From: Thermomonospora echinospora
GTDB taxonomy: Bacteria; Actinomycetota; Actinomycetes; Streptosporangiales; Streptosporangiaceae
DNA length: 64,000 bases
Assembly: GCF_900108175.1 (NCBI RefSeq)
Contig: NZ_FNVO01000003.1
Coordinates: 124,001 to 188,000, forward strand
Direction of reading: 5' to 3'
Positions within the stretch are counted from its first letter, which is position 1; each line of letters starts with the position of its first letter. The translations under genes and the position numbers were made by a program. Below the pieces are notes generated by a model. That model worked only from the letters and a program-made list of their open reading frames with translations, had not been told where the DNA came from and searched no databases. Positions 16,598-25,800 of the stretch are shown here, in pieces.

Positions 16598-17518
16598 TCA
16601 GGTCGCCGGGGTCTCGTACGTCACGCCGGTGAGCCGCTCGGAGGCCTCCCACAGCCGCCGGGCGGTCTCCCGGTCGCCGGCCGCGGGAGGCGTGCGCACC
16701 CGTGTTGGCAGTCCTCGTTGCTGGAAGCCACGCGGCCCGTAGCAGGCGCCGCCGCGCGCGTCCGGCGCGGTGGCGGCGTACAGCGAGGGCAGGGCGCCCG
16801 CCGCGTCGCTCTGCGCCACCAGCCGGTTCGCCATCGTCATGATGCGCTCGCCGAGGCGGTCGCCCGCCATCCGCGGCCCGGCCGTCTGCAGGTTGGTGGC
16901 CGCGTAGCCGGGATGGGCGGCCAGGCTGGTCAGCCCGGCGATCCGCCGGTCCAGCTCCTTGGCGAACAGCAGGTTGGCGAGCTTGGACTGGCCGTAGGCC
17001 TGCCAGCGCCGGTAGCGGCGCTCGCCGTTCAGGTCGTCGAAGTTCATCCGGCCGGCCCAGGCGAGCGCGCTCGTCACCGTCACCACCCGGGCCGCCGGCG
17101 CGGCCAGCAGGGCCGGCAGCAGCAGGCCGGTGAGGGCGAAGTGGCCGAGGTGGTTGGTGCCGAACTGCATCTCGAAGCCGTCGGCCGTGGCACGCCGCGG
17201 GATCGCCATCACCCCGGCGTTGTTGACCAGGACGTCCAGCGGCCGGGCGCCGTGGCCGGCGGCGAAGTCCCGTACCGAGGCCAGGTCCGCCAGGTCCAGT
17301 GCGGCCAGCGTGACGTCGGCGTCCGGCAGTTCGGCCCGGATCCGCTCCAGCGCGGCGCCGCCGCGTTCGGCGCTGCGGCAGGCCAGCACGACCGCAGCGC
17401 CGTGCCGGGCCAGTTCCAGCGCGGTGTGGTAGCCGATCCCGCTGTTGGCCCCGGTGACGATCGCGCGCCGCTCGGTCAGGTCGGGAATGTCGGCCGCTCG
17501 CCAGCCGCCCATGAACAT
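16598..17518 (-). CDS. Short-chain dehydrogenase/reductase (retinol dehydrogenase/WWOX-like)
   Basis: A 306-residue classical-size SDR. The cofactor motif TGANSGIG lies at about residues 22-29, followed by ACRSAERG (NADP-type pattern after strand 2), LVNNAGVM near 106, the catalytic Ser in VVTVTSALA near 149 and YGQSKLAN near 174. The overall layout matches retinol dehydrogenase-like SDRs acting on lipophilic alcohols or ketones. ATG 17518 gives MFMGGWRAADIPDLTER; starting at the third residue is equally possible. It is monocistronic by position, 175 nt downstream of a glutathione peroxidase gene on the same strand. Substrate unknown. Confidence 0.88.
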   Translation of the reverse strand: MFMGGWRAADIPDLTERRAIVTGANSGIGYHTALELARHGAAVVLACRSAERGGAALERIRAELPDADVTLAALDLADLASVRDFAAGHGARPLDVLVNNAGVMAIPRRATADGFEMQFGTNHLGHFALTGLLLPALLAAPAARVVTVTSALAWAGRMNFDDLNGERRYRRWQAYGQSKLANLLFAKELDRRIAGLTSLAAHPGYAATNLQTAGPRMAGDRLGERIMTMANRLVAQSDAAGALPSLYAATAPDARGGACYGPRGFQQRGLPTRVRTPPAAGDRETARRLWEASERLTGVTYETPAT

Positions 17519-17693
17519 CGGTCTCCTCCGGTCGGGTGGATCGGCTCCCGTGCGGGCGCCGCCCGCCCGGCGGCGGAGCGGGGCCCGTGTCCTCGGTCTG
17601 CGGGGCGGCCGGGATCGTGCGGAACGCGCGTCCCGGCCGCGTCGGAACGGAACGTACCCACTCGCGGCCCGCTCGCCGTCGGACGGGGGCGCC

Positions 17694-18182
17694 TCAGGCG
17701 GGCAGGGCCCGTTCGACGGCCGCCACCAGTGCGTCGTCGTCCGGCTCGGTCTGCGGGGCGAACCGCGCCACCACCGAGCCGTCCGGGCCGACCAGGAACT
17801 TCTCGAAGTTCCACCGGATGTCGCCGGTGTGGCCGCCCGCGTCGGGGAAGTCCACCAGCTCCCGGTACAGGGGGTGCCGGCCCTCGCCGTTGACCTCGAT
17901 CTTCTCGGTCATCGGGAAGGTGACCCCGTAGTTCGTCGAGCAGAACTCGGCGATCTCCTCGGCGGTGCCGGGCTCCTGGCCCATGAACTGGTTGCACGGC
18001 ACCCCGAGAACGGTGAAACCACGGGGGGCGTACCGCTCGTGCAGCTCCTCCAGCCCCTTGTACTGGGGGGTCAGACCGCATTGGGAGGCGACGTTGACCA
18101 CCAGCATGGCCTTGCCGCGGTACTGGGCGAGGTCGGCCGGGCCGCCTCGCAGGTCCTGGATCTCCACGTCGTGTACCGGCAT
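17694..18182 (-). CDS. Glutathione peroxidase-family (thiol) peroxidase
   Basis: A 162-residue GPx-fold protein reducing hydroperoxides. The catalytic tetrad is visible: peroxidatic Cys35 in NVASQCGLTPQY, Gln in GVPCNQFMGQEPG near 70, Trp-Asn in IRWNFEKFLVG near 125-127. Cys is used rather than selenocysteine. Bacterial enzymes of this type usually take electrons from thioredoxin, which suits an actinomycete that lacks glutathione (family knowledge). The ATG at 18182 (MPVHDVEIQDL) is preferred to one 33 nt upstream because homology starts there. Confidence 0.93.
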   Translation of the reverse strand: MPVHDVEIQDLRGGPADLAQYRGKAMLVVNVASQCGLTPQYKGLEELHERYAPRGFTVLGVPCNQFMGQEPGTAEEIAEFCSTNYGVTFPMTEKIEVNGEGRHPLYRELVDFPDAGGHTGDIRWNFEKFLVGPDGSVVARFAPQTEPDDDALVAAVERALPA

Positions 18183-18274
18183 GGTCCCGATCTTAGGAGA
18201 CCGGGGGCGATCCATGGAGGGCCCACGTCACCGTTGACGCGGGCCGCGCGCGTCGGACGAGGTGTTCGCGCCCG

Positions 18275-18433
18275 TCAGGTCCCGATGTTGCTGACGAACT
18301 GCGAGAGCGAATCACCGGCGTCGCCCAGGGCCGAGATCGTGTTGTTCACCACGTCGGCCGCAGCCTGGGGATCCGTCCACAGGTAGAAGATGACAAAGGC
18401 GATCGCCGCATAGCGGAGGTGCTTCTTGTTCAT
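18275..18433 (-). CDS. Small single-helix membrane protein, copy 1 of a tandem pair
   Basis: A 52-residue protein, MNKKHLRYAAIAFVIFYLWT then a soluble tail with AADVV, LGDAGDSLSQF. A basic N-terminus and one hydrophobic helix (residues 9-20) predict a membrane-anchored peptide. It shares the pattern MNKK-x5-A-x2-F-x3-Y-x2-T-x-P-x2-AAD-x-V and a LG-x-A-x2-S-x-S-x-F C-terminus with the protein at 18706-18861, so the two are paralogues. The ATG at 18433 has GAGGGA about 10 nt upstream. Function unknown; the conserved arrangement in two adjacent genes makes it very likely translated. Confidence 0.75.
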   Translation of the reverse strand: MNKKHLRYAAIAFVIFYLWTDPQAAADVVNNTISALGDAGDSLSQFVSNIGT

Positions 18434-18658
18434 CCCGTCGCCGTCCCTCGTGTAGCGCAGTGGCACACACCGACCCATGTCAGATGTGCCCACCTGCATG
18501 TGCCCGCAAAGAGACTGTAAGGCTTTCCTGTCCCAAGAGGTACGGGGTCGACGATCGAGTCACTACTTACCCGCAGGTCACCCTCGGACGATGAGATCGG
18601 ACACACCCCGGCCGGGAGGCGGATTCGGCGGCAGCGCCGTGATCTGGGCGACGAAAGA

Positions 18659-18685
18659 GCCCCGCGCCCGCCATGGGCACGGGGC
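18659..18685 (-). terminator. Terminator between the two small membrane-protein genes
   Basis: On the minus strand GCCCCGTGCCC pairs with GGGCGCGGGGC (18685-18675 with 18669-18659; 11 bp with one U-G wobble), has a 5-nt loop and is followed by TCTTTCG. It starts 21 nt after the stop codon at 18706, so the upstream small gene is terminated separately from its paralogue. Confidence 0.7.
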
Positions 18686-18705
18686 CGGAGATTTCCCGCA
18701 CGCGG

Positions 18706-18861
18706 TCAGAGAATCGCGCCGAAGAAGGTCGACACCGACTCGGCGGCGTTGCCGAGCCCTCCCGCCGCGCTGGACACCGCGTCGGCCGCCCCGACGGGCC
18801 GGGTGATCACGTACCAGGCCGCGAAGGCTAGGGCGGACAGCTTAACCCACTTCTTGTTCAT
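18706..18861 (-). CDS. Small single-helix membrane protein, copy 2 of a tandem pair
   Basis: A 51-residue protein, MNKKWVKLSALAFAAWYVIT then AADAV, GGLGNAAESVSTFFGAIL. It has one predicted helix at about residues 8-20 and an amphipathic C-terminal half. GGAGG lies just ahead of the ATG at 18859-18861. It is a paralogue of the protein at 18275-18433, aligned without gaps over almost its whole length, yet separated from it by its own terminator, so the two may be differently regulated. No known family is recognised. Confidence 0.75.
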   Translation of the reverse strand: MNKKWVKLSALAFAAWYVITRPVGAADAVSSAAGGLGNAAESVSTFFGAIL

Positions 18862-18950
18862 GATCCTCCACTCTCCGTGCTTACATCATCACGCACGGTG
18901 CCCATCGAGGGGAGGGGAACGAGGTTCAAGAAAGGGTAAAGAACCCCTGA

Positions 18951-19253
18951 TCAGTCGGCCGAAGACCGGCCTGGTGCAAGGTAGTCGAGGTAGACCGGGC
19001 GCAGCGCCTCGGCCACGTCGCCCTCACCGGCGTGCAGGAACTCGTTGATCAGTGCCGAGACGTGCAGGATGTCCGCGGTGCCCTGGGCCGGCTGCCCCGC
19101 GGCGGCCTCCGCCGCGGGGATGTCGCGCAGCACCCGCCACAGGAACCCCAGGTCGCCGCGCGCCAGCGCGAGCTTCATCGCCTCGTCGTGCAGTTCCTTG
19201 GTCGGCAACCGGTCGAGTTCTGCGTAGTCGGTGAATTCAGCGGCGTCGCCCAT
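18951..19253 (-). CDS. Conserved hypothetical protein, all-helical
   Basis: A 100-residue soluble protein: AELDRLPTKELHDEAMKLALARGDLGFLWRVLRDIP and then VSALINEFLHAGEGDVAEALRPVYLDYL (shown in part). It is acidic and helical with no cysteine or catalytic signature. I recall similar short proteins in other actinomycetes but no function. It lies 50 nt downstream of the LCP ligase gene on the same strand and may be its operon partner. Confidence 0.7.
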   Translation of the reverse strand: MGDAAEFTDYAELDRLPTKELHDEAMKLALARGDLGFLWRVLRDIPAAEAAAGQPAQGTADILHVSALINEFLHAGEGDVAEALRPVYLDYLAPGRSSAD

Positions 19254-19275
19254 GCCAGGACTCTACCGCCGCCGT

Positions 19276-19315
19276 CCCGTCACTTGGTGACACCGCCACC
19301 CCGTCACTTGGTGAC
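19276..19315. repeat. 16-bp direct repeat overlapping the 3' end of the LCP gene
   Basis: CCCGTCACTTGGTGAC occurs at 19276-19291 and 19300-19315. The second copy contains the TGA (19304-19306) of the LCP gene; the first lies just downstream of it. Each copy contains GTCAC-TTG-GTGAC, a small hairpin. The end of the gene has been duplicated into its 3' flank. Confidence 0.8.
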
Positions 19316-20542
19316 GACGCTGCTGGGCACCGGCTTGTCCTCACGGAGGGCCTCGAAGAGGGCCGAGGACTTGGCGGTGTCCCAGCGGACGTAGGAGCCC
19401 ACCCCGGGCGCCGATCCGAAACCGGCGATCGGCACGGTGGTGGTGATCCCCCCGCCACCGCTGACACTGCGCATCGCCCACATCAGCCGGGCCAGGTCCG
19501 ACAGGTGGTCGTTCTCGTCCACGGTGAAGTTGGAGGTGGAGTTGAGCGCCAGCGGGACGCCGCGGAACGGGTTGAACATCACCCCGGGGCTGGTGGCCTT
19601 GTCCATCAGCGCGGCGAAGAACTTGCGCTGGTTCTGGACCCGCTCCAGGTCGCCGTTGGTGAAGTTGCGGGTGCGGACGAAGCCGAGCGCCTGGCCGCCG
19701 CTGAGGGTGTGGCAGCCCGCCTGCAGGTCCAGGCCCGCCTTGGGGTCCTTCAGCGGCCGCTCGACACAGATGTCCACACCGCCCACCGCATCCACCACGC
19801 CCACGAACCCGCCGAAGCCGATCTCGGCGTAGTGGTCGACGCGCACGCCGGTGGCCTTCTCCACGGTCTGCACCAGCAGCTTGGGGCCGCCGAAGGCGAA
19901 CGCGGCGTTCAGCTTGTTGGAGCCGCGGCCGGGGATCGGCACGTACGAGTCGCGCGGCAGGCTGAGCAGGGTGGTGCCGCCGGCGCCATAGTGCAGCAGC
20001 ATCATCGAGTCGGTGCGCCGCCCGCTGGCGTTACCGGTGGCGAACTCCTTGCGCTGCTCCTTCGACAGCCCCTCGCGGCTGTCGGAGCCCACCACCAGCC
20101 AGTTGGTGCCGGGAGTGTCGGCCGGACGGCCCGCGTAGTCCTCCAGGACAGCCTCGCGCCGCAGGCGGGAGTCGAGGTAGAAGTAGCCGCCGACCACCAC
20201 GACGAGCAGCAGGGCCACCAGCGCGCCCAGCACCCGGGGCCAGCGGCGCCGTCCACCGGCGCGCCTGGCGGCTCCACGCCGGGCCCGAGGCGGCGGCTGC
20301 TCGTAGCCGAAGTCGTCCCGGGCGTCGTAGCCGGGCGGGGGCCCGTAGTCCTGGTGGGCCGCTTCCCGACGGGCGTCGTAGGGGTCGTACGCGTCGTAGG
20401 CCTCCTCCTGAGGAGGCATGCGCTCGGTCGGCGCGTCCATCCGGCGCTCACGCCGCCCCTGTCGTGTCCAGCCCTCGGGCCACCCGTCGGTCATGCCGTC
20501 AAGATATTCAAACCCGGCGGATCGCGCGTCCATCTCTCGCAT
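19304..20542 (-). CDS. LytR-CpsA-Psr (LCP) family cell-wall glycopolymer ligase
   Basis: A 412-residue type II membrane protein. A disordered Tyr/Asp/Pro-rich cytoplasmic N-terminus (about 1-100, repeated DAYDPYDARRE) precedes one membrane helix (RVLGALVALLLVVVVGGYF, about 103-121) and an extracytoplasmic LCP domain (135-405). LCP hallmarks are GSDSREG near 151, RTDSMMLLH near 173, LSLPRDSYV near 192, NKLNAAFAFGG and the RTRNF-GDLERVQNQ block. LCP proteins transfer undecaprenyl-linked polymers to peptidoglycan. The start is uncertain: ATG 20542 is used, ATG 20494 (MTDGWPEG) is the main alternative. Confidence 0.92.
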   Translation of the reverse strand: MREMDARSAGFEYLDGMTDGWPEGWTRQGRRERRMDAPTERMPPQEEAYDAYDPYDARREAAHQDYGPPPGYDARDDFGYEQPPPRARRGAARRAGGRRRWPRVLGALVALLLVVVVGGYFYLDSRLRREAVLEDYAGRPADTPGTNWLVVGSDSREGLSKEQRKEFATGNASGRRTDSMMLLHYGAGGTTLLSLPRDSYVPIPGRGSNKLNAAFAFGGPKLLVQTVEKATGVRVDHYAEIGFGGFVGVVDAVGGVDICVERPLKDPKAGLDLQAGCHTLSGGQALGFVRTRNFTNGDLERVQNQRKFFAALMDKATSPGVMFNPFRGVPLALNSTSNFTVDENDHLSDLARLMWAMRSVSGGGGITTTVPIAGFGSAPGVGSYVRWDTAKSSALFEALREDKPVPSSVVTK

Positions 20543-20555
20543 GACGTCAAGTCAT
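20541..20555. promoter_or_regulatory. ATGAC-N5-GTCAT inverted repeat at the LCP start
   Basis: ATGAC (20541-20545) and GTCAT (20551-20555) flank GTCAA, overlapping the upstream end of the proposed LCP start codon. It lies in the divergent region with the ABC exporter gene and could be a regulator half-site pair. Short arms mean it may be chance. Confidence 0.3.
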
Positions 20556-20649
20556 CTCCTCTCGGTGCGATGTGTGATACCTGCCGCCTTTTCTGTCATC
20601 CCGGGCGGCACACTTGCTTCTTGTGGTACGGGCGAAGCGGGGGTTGCGG

Positions 20650-22614
20650 ATGAGCGCACGTCGGCGTTTCACGCTGCGCCGGACACGGGGCAAGAGCCGG
20701 CGCGGCCGCTCCCAGCCCACACCTCCCGAGTTGCCGGCGCTGGTCGCGCACACCTGGACGGCCAAGGCCGGGGAGATGGCCGAGACGGGGCTGGGCACGA
20801 TGGCGCGGCGGCTGCCCTCCCTGGTGCTGGGCTCGCTGCGGATGGCATGGCAGGCCAGCCCGCGCGACACCGCGGTGACCGTCGCGCTCAACCTGGCGTC
20901 CGGTTTCTTCACCGCGTTCGGGCTGCTGGCCACCACCGGGGTGCTGACCGCGCTGTTCGCCGCAGGGCCGACGCCGGAACGAGTGCGCGCCGCGCTGCCC
21001 TCGCTGGTGCTGGTGGCGGTGGCCACGGGGCTGCGGGCCGGGTTCCAGGCGGGTGCGGGCTGGGCGCAGGCGAGGCTACAGCCCCAGGTCGAACGCCTCG
21101 TGGAGGTGCGGCTGTACGAGCTCACCACGGCGGTGGACCTGGCGGCACTGGACGACTCGGAGTTCCTGGACGAGCTCAAGCGCGCCTCGGGCCCCGGCCA
21201 GACGGCCGCGTCGCGAGTGGTGAGCAGTGCCGTCGACATTCTCACCGGGGCGGTCGGAGTCTTGGCGGCGGCCGGGACGCTGGGCGTGCTGCACCCGCTG
21301 CTGCTGCCGCTGCTCCTGCTGACCGCCGTCCCGGAGGGCTGGGCGTCGGTGCGGTCCGCCCGGATGCGGTATCTGACGATGCTGACGCTCGTCGGGGTGC
21401 TGCGCCGCAAGTGGATCCTGTCCGACCTGATGACCGAGCGCAGCCACGCCGCCGAGATCCGCTCCTTCACCATGCGGGGCTTCCTGCTGGAGGAGTACGA
21501 CTCCCTGGCCGCCTACCAGCGCGACATCGAACTGGGGCTGGCACGGCGGCAGACGGCCGCGGTGATGGTCGGGGACGTGCTCAAGGGCCTGTCGCTGGCG
21601 GGCGTCTACACGACGCTGGGGCTGATGCTGTGGTGGGGGGCGGTGCCGCTGGCGGTGGCGGGGACGGCCGTGCTGGCCATCCGCACCGGGCAGAGCGCGC
21701 TGGCCAACCTGGTCTACGCGATCAACCGCTGCTACGAGGAGGGCCTGTACTTCGGCGACTACATCCGCTTCTGTGAGGAGGCCGAGCGACGCGTCCCCGC
21801 GCCGCCCCAGCCCGCCCCCGGGACCCCGCAGGCCCCGCAGCCCGTGCCGGAGTCCTTCGAGCGGATCGTCGTGGAGGACCTCGTTTTCACCTACCCGGGC
21901 GCCGACAGGCCGTCGCTGCGCGGCATCTCCCTGGAGCTGCGGCGGGGCGAGGTGGTCGCGCTGGTCGGGGAGAACGGGTCGGGCAAGAGCACGCTGGCCA
22001 AGATGCTGGCGGGCCTGTACCGACCCGACGCCGGCGACGTGCGCTGGGACGACGTCCCGCTGCGCATGATGGACGTCGAGCGGCTGCGCGAGCGCATCGC
22101 GGTCATCGCACAGGACTACACCCAGTGGCCGATGACCGCGCGGCAGAACATCACGATGGCGCGCAGCGCCGACGAGGACGCGGTGGCCATGGCGGCGGCC
22201 GCCGCGGGGGCCGACGAGGTGGTCGCCGACCTCGCCAACGGGTACGACACGCTGCTGGACCGCCGGTTCGAGGGCGGTGCGGAGCTGTCGGGCGGGCAGT
22301 GGCAGCGGCTGGCAGTGGCGCGCGGCTTCTACCGGGACGCGCCGCTGCTGATCTGCGACGAGCCCAGCGCGGCGCTGGACGCCCGCGCCGAGCACGCCCT
22401 GTTCGAGCGGATCCGCGAGCACGCCGACGGCCGCACCGTCCTGCTGATCACCCACCGGCTGGCCAGCGTGCGCTACGCCGACCGCATCTACGTACTCGAG
22501 CACGGCAGGGTCATCGAGCAGGGCGACCACGACACGCTGATGGCCACCGGCGGCCTGTACGCGGACCTGTACGCCCTCCAGGCGTCCGCCTACCGCGTCT
22601 CCGCCGCCGGCTGA
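20650..22614 (+). CDS. ABC exporter, fused permease and ATPase (half-transporter)
   Basis: A 654-residue protein. A basic N-terminus (RRFTLRRTRGKSRRGRS) precedes a transmembrane domain of about six helices (about 60-350) and an ATPase domain from about residue 410. The ATPase has Walker A GENGSGKST near 439, Q-loop AVIAQDYTQWPMT, signature LSGGQWQRLAVARG near 546, Walker B LLICDEPSAALDARAE near 567 and THRLAS with the switch His. All catalytic motifs are intact, so it should hydrolyse ATP as a homodimer or with another half-transporter. ATG 20650 (MSARRRF) is preferred to a TTG further upstream. It is divergent from the LCP gene. The exported substrate is unknown. Confidence 0.92.
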   Translation: MSARRRFTLRRTRGKSRRGRSQPTPPELPALVAHTWTAKAGEMAETGLGTMARRLPSLVLGSLRMAWQASPRDTAVTVALNLASGFFTAFGLLATTGVLTALFAAGPTPERVRAALPSLVLVAVATGLRAGFQAGAGWAQARLQPQVERLVEVRLYELTTAVDLAALDDSEFLDELKRASGPGQTAASRVVSSAVDILTGAVGVLAAAGTLGVLHPLLLPLLLLTAVPEGWASVRSARMRYLTMLTLVGVLRRKWILSDLMTERSHAAEIRSFTMRGFLLEEYDSLAAYQRDIELGLARRQTAAVMVGDVLKGLSLAGVYTTLGLMLWWGAVPLAVAGTAVLAIRTGQSALANLVYAINRCYEEGLYFGDYIRFCEEAERRVPAPPQPAPGTPQAPQPVPESFERIVVEDLVFTYPGADRPSLRGISLELRRGEVVALVGENGSGKSTLAKMLAGLYRPDAGDVRWDDVPLRMMDVERLRERIAVIAQDYTQWPMTARQNITMARSADEDAVAMAAAAAGADEVVADLANGYDTLLDRRFEGGAELSGGQWQRLAVARGFYRDAPLLICDEPSAALDARAEHALFERIREHADGRTVLLITHRLASVRYADRIYVLEHGRVIEQGDHDTLMATGGLYADLYALQASAYRVSAAG

Positions 22615-22697
22615 CCGGCCTCCGCCGTCACCTGCGCCCAGCGGCCGGCACGGTGCCGTTCACCCGAAAGACACGGCGGCCACGCGCCCCACCGCTC

Positions 22698-22773
22698 CTA
22701 CAGGTACGAGCCGGGGAAGGGTTGTTCGCCGGGGCGGCGGGGTGGTCAGAGTGTCAGGTCTCGGGGCGCAGCG
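22698..22773. repeat. Duplicated 3' end of the triple-AAA gene
   Basis: Bases 22698-22746 match 22802-22850 at 48 of 49 positions, and a further CTCGGGGCGCAGC block (to about 22770) matches the next part after a small insertion. 22802-22868 is the 3' end of the AAA gene including its TAG stop; the copy here lies 104 nt downstream of it, is non-coding and also carries the stop. Confidence 0.85.
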
Positions 22774-22801
22774 ATCATGCACCCCGCCGCACGTGCCACG
22801 G

Positions 22802-25800
22802 CTACAGGTAGGAGCCGGGGAAGGGTTGTTCGCCGGGGCGGCGGGGTGGTAGGTCCTCGGGGCGCAGCAGGCGCACCTGGGCCGTGTCGATCTCACTCTC
22901 CCCGCTGGTGATGCGCTGGGCCTGTCGAGAGATGGCCGCGTCCAGCAGGTTGCGGATCAGGCGGGCGTTGCCGAACGAGGCGCTGCGCGGCTCGGCCGCC
23001 AGCCTGGCGCGCACCTCCTCCACGACCCCCTCGGCCAGGGTGAAGCCGTTCTGGGCGGTCATGAACTCCAGGATCGACACCAGCTCGTCGGAGGTGTAGT
23101 CGGGGAAGCTCAGCACCTTGGGGAAGCGGGAGTCCAGGCCGGGGTTGGAGCGCAGGAACCGTTCCATCTCGGCCTCGTAGCCGGCCACGATGACGACCAG
23201 GTCGGAGCGGTGCTCCTCCATCAGCTTGAGCAGCTCGGCCACCGCCTCGTGCCCGAAGTCGCCCTTGTCGTGCCCGGCCATGGTCAGCGAGTACGCCTCG
23301 TCGATGAACAGCACGCCGCCCAGCGCCCGCTCGACCGCCGCCCGTACCCGCGGCGCGGTCTGCCCGATGAACTCGGCGACCAGGTCGGCCCGCGACACCT
23401 CCACCAGGTGCCCGGACGACAGCAGCCCCAGCCGGGCGTAGACGGCGGCGATCAGCCGGGCGATGGTGGTCTTGGCGGTGCCGGGGTTGCCGGCGAAGAC
23501 CATGTGACGGGTCGGCGAGCCGATCGGGATCCCGGCGTCACGGCGGATCCGCTCCGCCTTGGCCTCGGCGACCAGCAGCCCCACCTCGTGCTTGATGGTG
23601 TCCAGCCCGATCAGCCGGTCGATCTCGGTGAGCGGGTCACCCTCGGGCAGCTGTCCCGCCCAGGCCGCGCCGAGCGTGCCGGGCAGGTCCTCCAGCAGGA
23701 TCTCCGACAGCGACTCGCCCTCGTCCACCACGTCGTCGGCCAGCACCCGGCGGCCCTGCAGCGCGACCGCCCGGTCCAGCAGCCGGACCATGAGGCGGGC
23801 GTTGGCGAAGCCGCGGTCGCGGGGCGCGGCCTGCACCAGCCCGCGTACCCGCTCCAGCACGCCCGGACCCAGGGTGAACCCCTCGTCGGCGGCCTTGGCA
23901 GTGAACACCCCGACCAGTTCCTCGTCGGTCAGGTCGGGGAAGCGCACCGTCTTGGGGAAGGAGGCGGCCAGCTCGGCGTTGGCGCGCAGCAGCCCGTTCA
24001 GCTCCGCCTCGGGCCCGGCCAGCACCACCACCAGGTCGTCGGGGTACGCGGCGATCGCGGCGACCAGCGCGGCGACCGCCTCGCGCAGCCGGGCCGCGTC
24101 CGCCGCCCCGGGGGTGGCGGCCAGGGTGTGCGCGTCGTCGACGAACAGCACCCCGCCGAGCGCGTGCTCGACCGCCCGGCGCACCTTGGTGCCGCTCTCG
24201 CCGGTGAACTCCCCCACCAGGTCGGCGCGGTCGACCTCGACCAGATGGCCGGACGGCAGCACCCCCAGGTCGGCGTAGATCCGGCCGAGAATGCGCGCGA
24301 TCTTGGTCTTGCCGGTGCCGGGGTTGCCGGTGAAGACCAGATGGCGGGACCGGGTGGCCACCGCCATGCCCGCCTCGCGGCGCAGCCGGGCCGCCTTGGC
24401 CTCGGCGGCCAGCGCGCTGATCTCCCGCTTGACCGGCTCGATCCCGGCGCAGGCGGCCAGCTCGGCCAGCGGGTCGGCGTCGGCGGTCCGGCCGGGGGTC
24501 AGCCGCTGCGGCAGGTCGGCGGCGGTGACCTGGAGGGGACCGCCGCGGGCGGCCGCGCCGGCGGCGCACTGCGCGGCCAGGTGCTCCACCAGCCGGGCGC
24601 CGCGCAGGTTGAGCAGCGGCGGGGTACGGGTCAGCAGCACCCCGGCGGTGCGCGCCACCTCCCGGTCGACCGCGGCCCCGCGGGCGGCGACCGCCCGGCG
24701 GAACAGCTCGGCGTAGTCGTCCTCGCCGAACTCGCGGGTGCGCGCCATCTCGAACGAGCGCAGCAGCGCCGGGTTGCCGTCGAAGAGCCGTTCCTCCCCG
24801 CCCGGCCGGCACAGCGCCACCACGTCCAGCCCGGGGCTGCGGGCCATCAGCCGGCGCAGCTCCTCGGCGACGGCCGGGCCGCACCGCTCGTAGGTGAACA
24901 GCTTGTCGAGGTCGTCGACCACCAGCATACTGCGGCCCTCGACGCACTCGCGGACCCTGGCCTGCAGCCACAGCACCGCGTCGCTGACCGGCAGGGACGG
25001 GAACACCTGGTCGGAGACCCACAGGGTCTGCCGGATCGCGCCCCTGGCGGTCAGCACCCGCTCCAGCTCGGCCACGGCGGTGCCCTTGCCGGTGCCCTCC
25101 GGCCCGGCGATCAGCAGCCGGACGGGCTTGCCGGCCAGGCGCGCGGCGATGGCGTCCCGTACCGCCTCGGCCAGCTCGGGCTGCCCGACGATCGTGTCGG
25201 CCTCCTCGCCGGTCTCCCCCTCGGCGGCGCCGTCGGCCGCGCCGTCGGGCGAGGCCGTCTCGGCGGCCGGGGCGGCGAACCGTTCCGCCAGCGGGTTGGC
25301 CACGACGCGGCGCGGCTCGAACAGGCGGCGCAGGTCCAGCTGGAACGCCCGGACCGGCACCCGTGCCCGCGGGTTGGTCGCCGCGTCGGGCAGCCCCTGC
25401 AGCGCGCCGGTGACGCGTACGGCCATGTCCAGCCAGGCCCGGCACGCGTCGGCCTCCCCGGCGACCAGCCCACGCGCCAGCCAGGTGCGGACCTCGTTCT
25501 GCCAGGTCTCCAGTACGAAGTCCGGCCGCAGCGCCCGGACGCGGTCCTGGACGTTCTCGTAGCGGCCGGTGCCGAGGGCCACGGCCAGCTCGGCGGGCGC
25601 GGCGGGCAGCTCGGCCTGCAGCACCAGCCGGGCCAGCGCGGTGTCCGGCGGGTCGCCGTCGGCCAGCACGTCCAGCAGCCGCTGGTGGGCGGCGGCCAGT
25701 CCCGAGCACGCCCACTCCAGGTAGCCCAGCGGTCCCGTCAGCTCGGGCAGCAGCGCCAGCGTCTCGTCCGGCACGCCGGCCGTCCACAGCTTCTCCAGCT

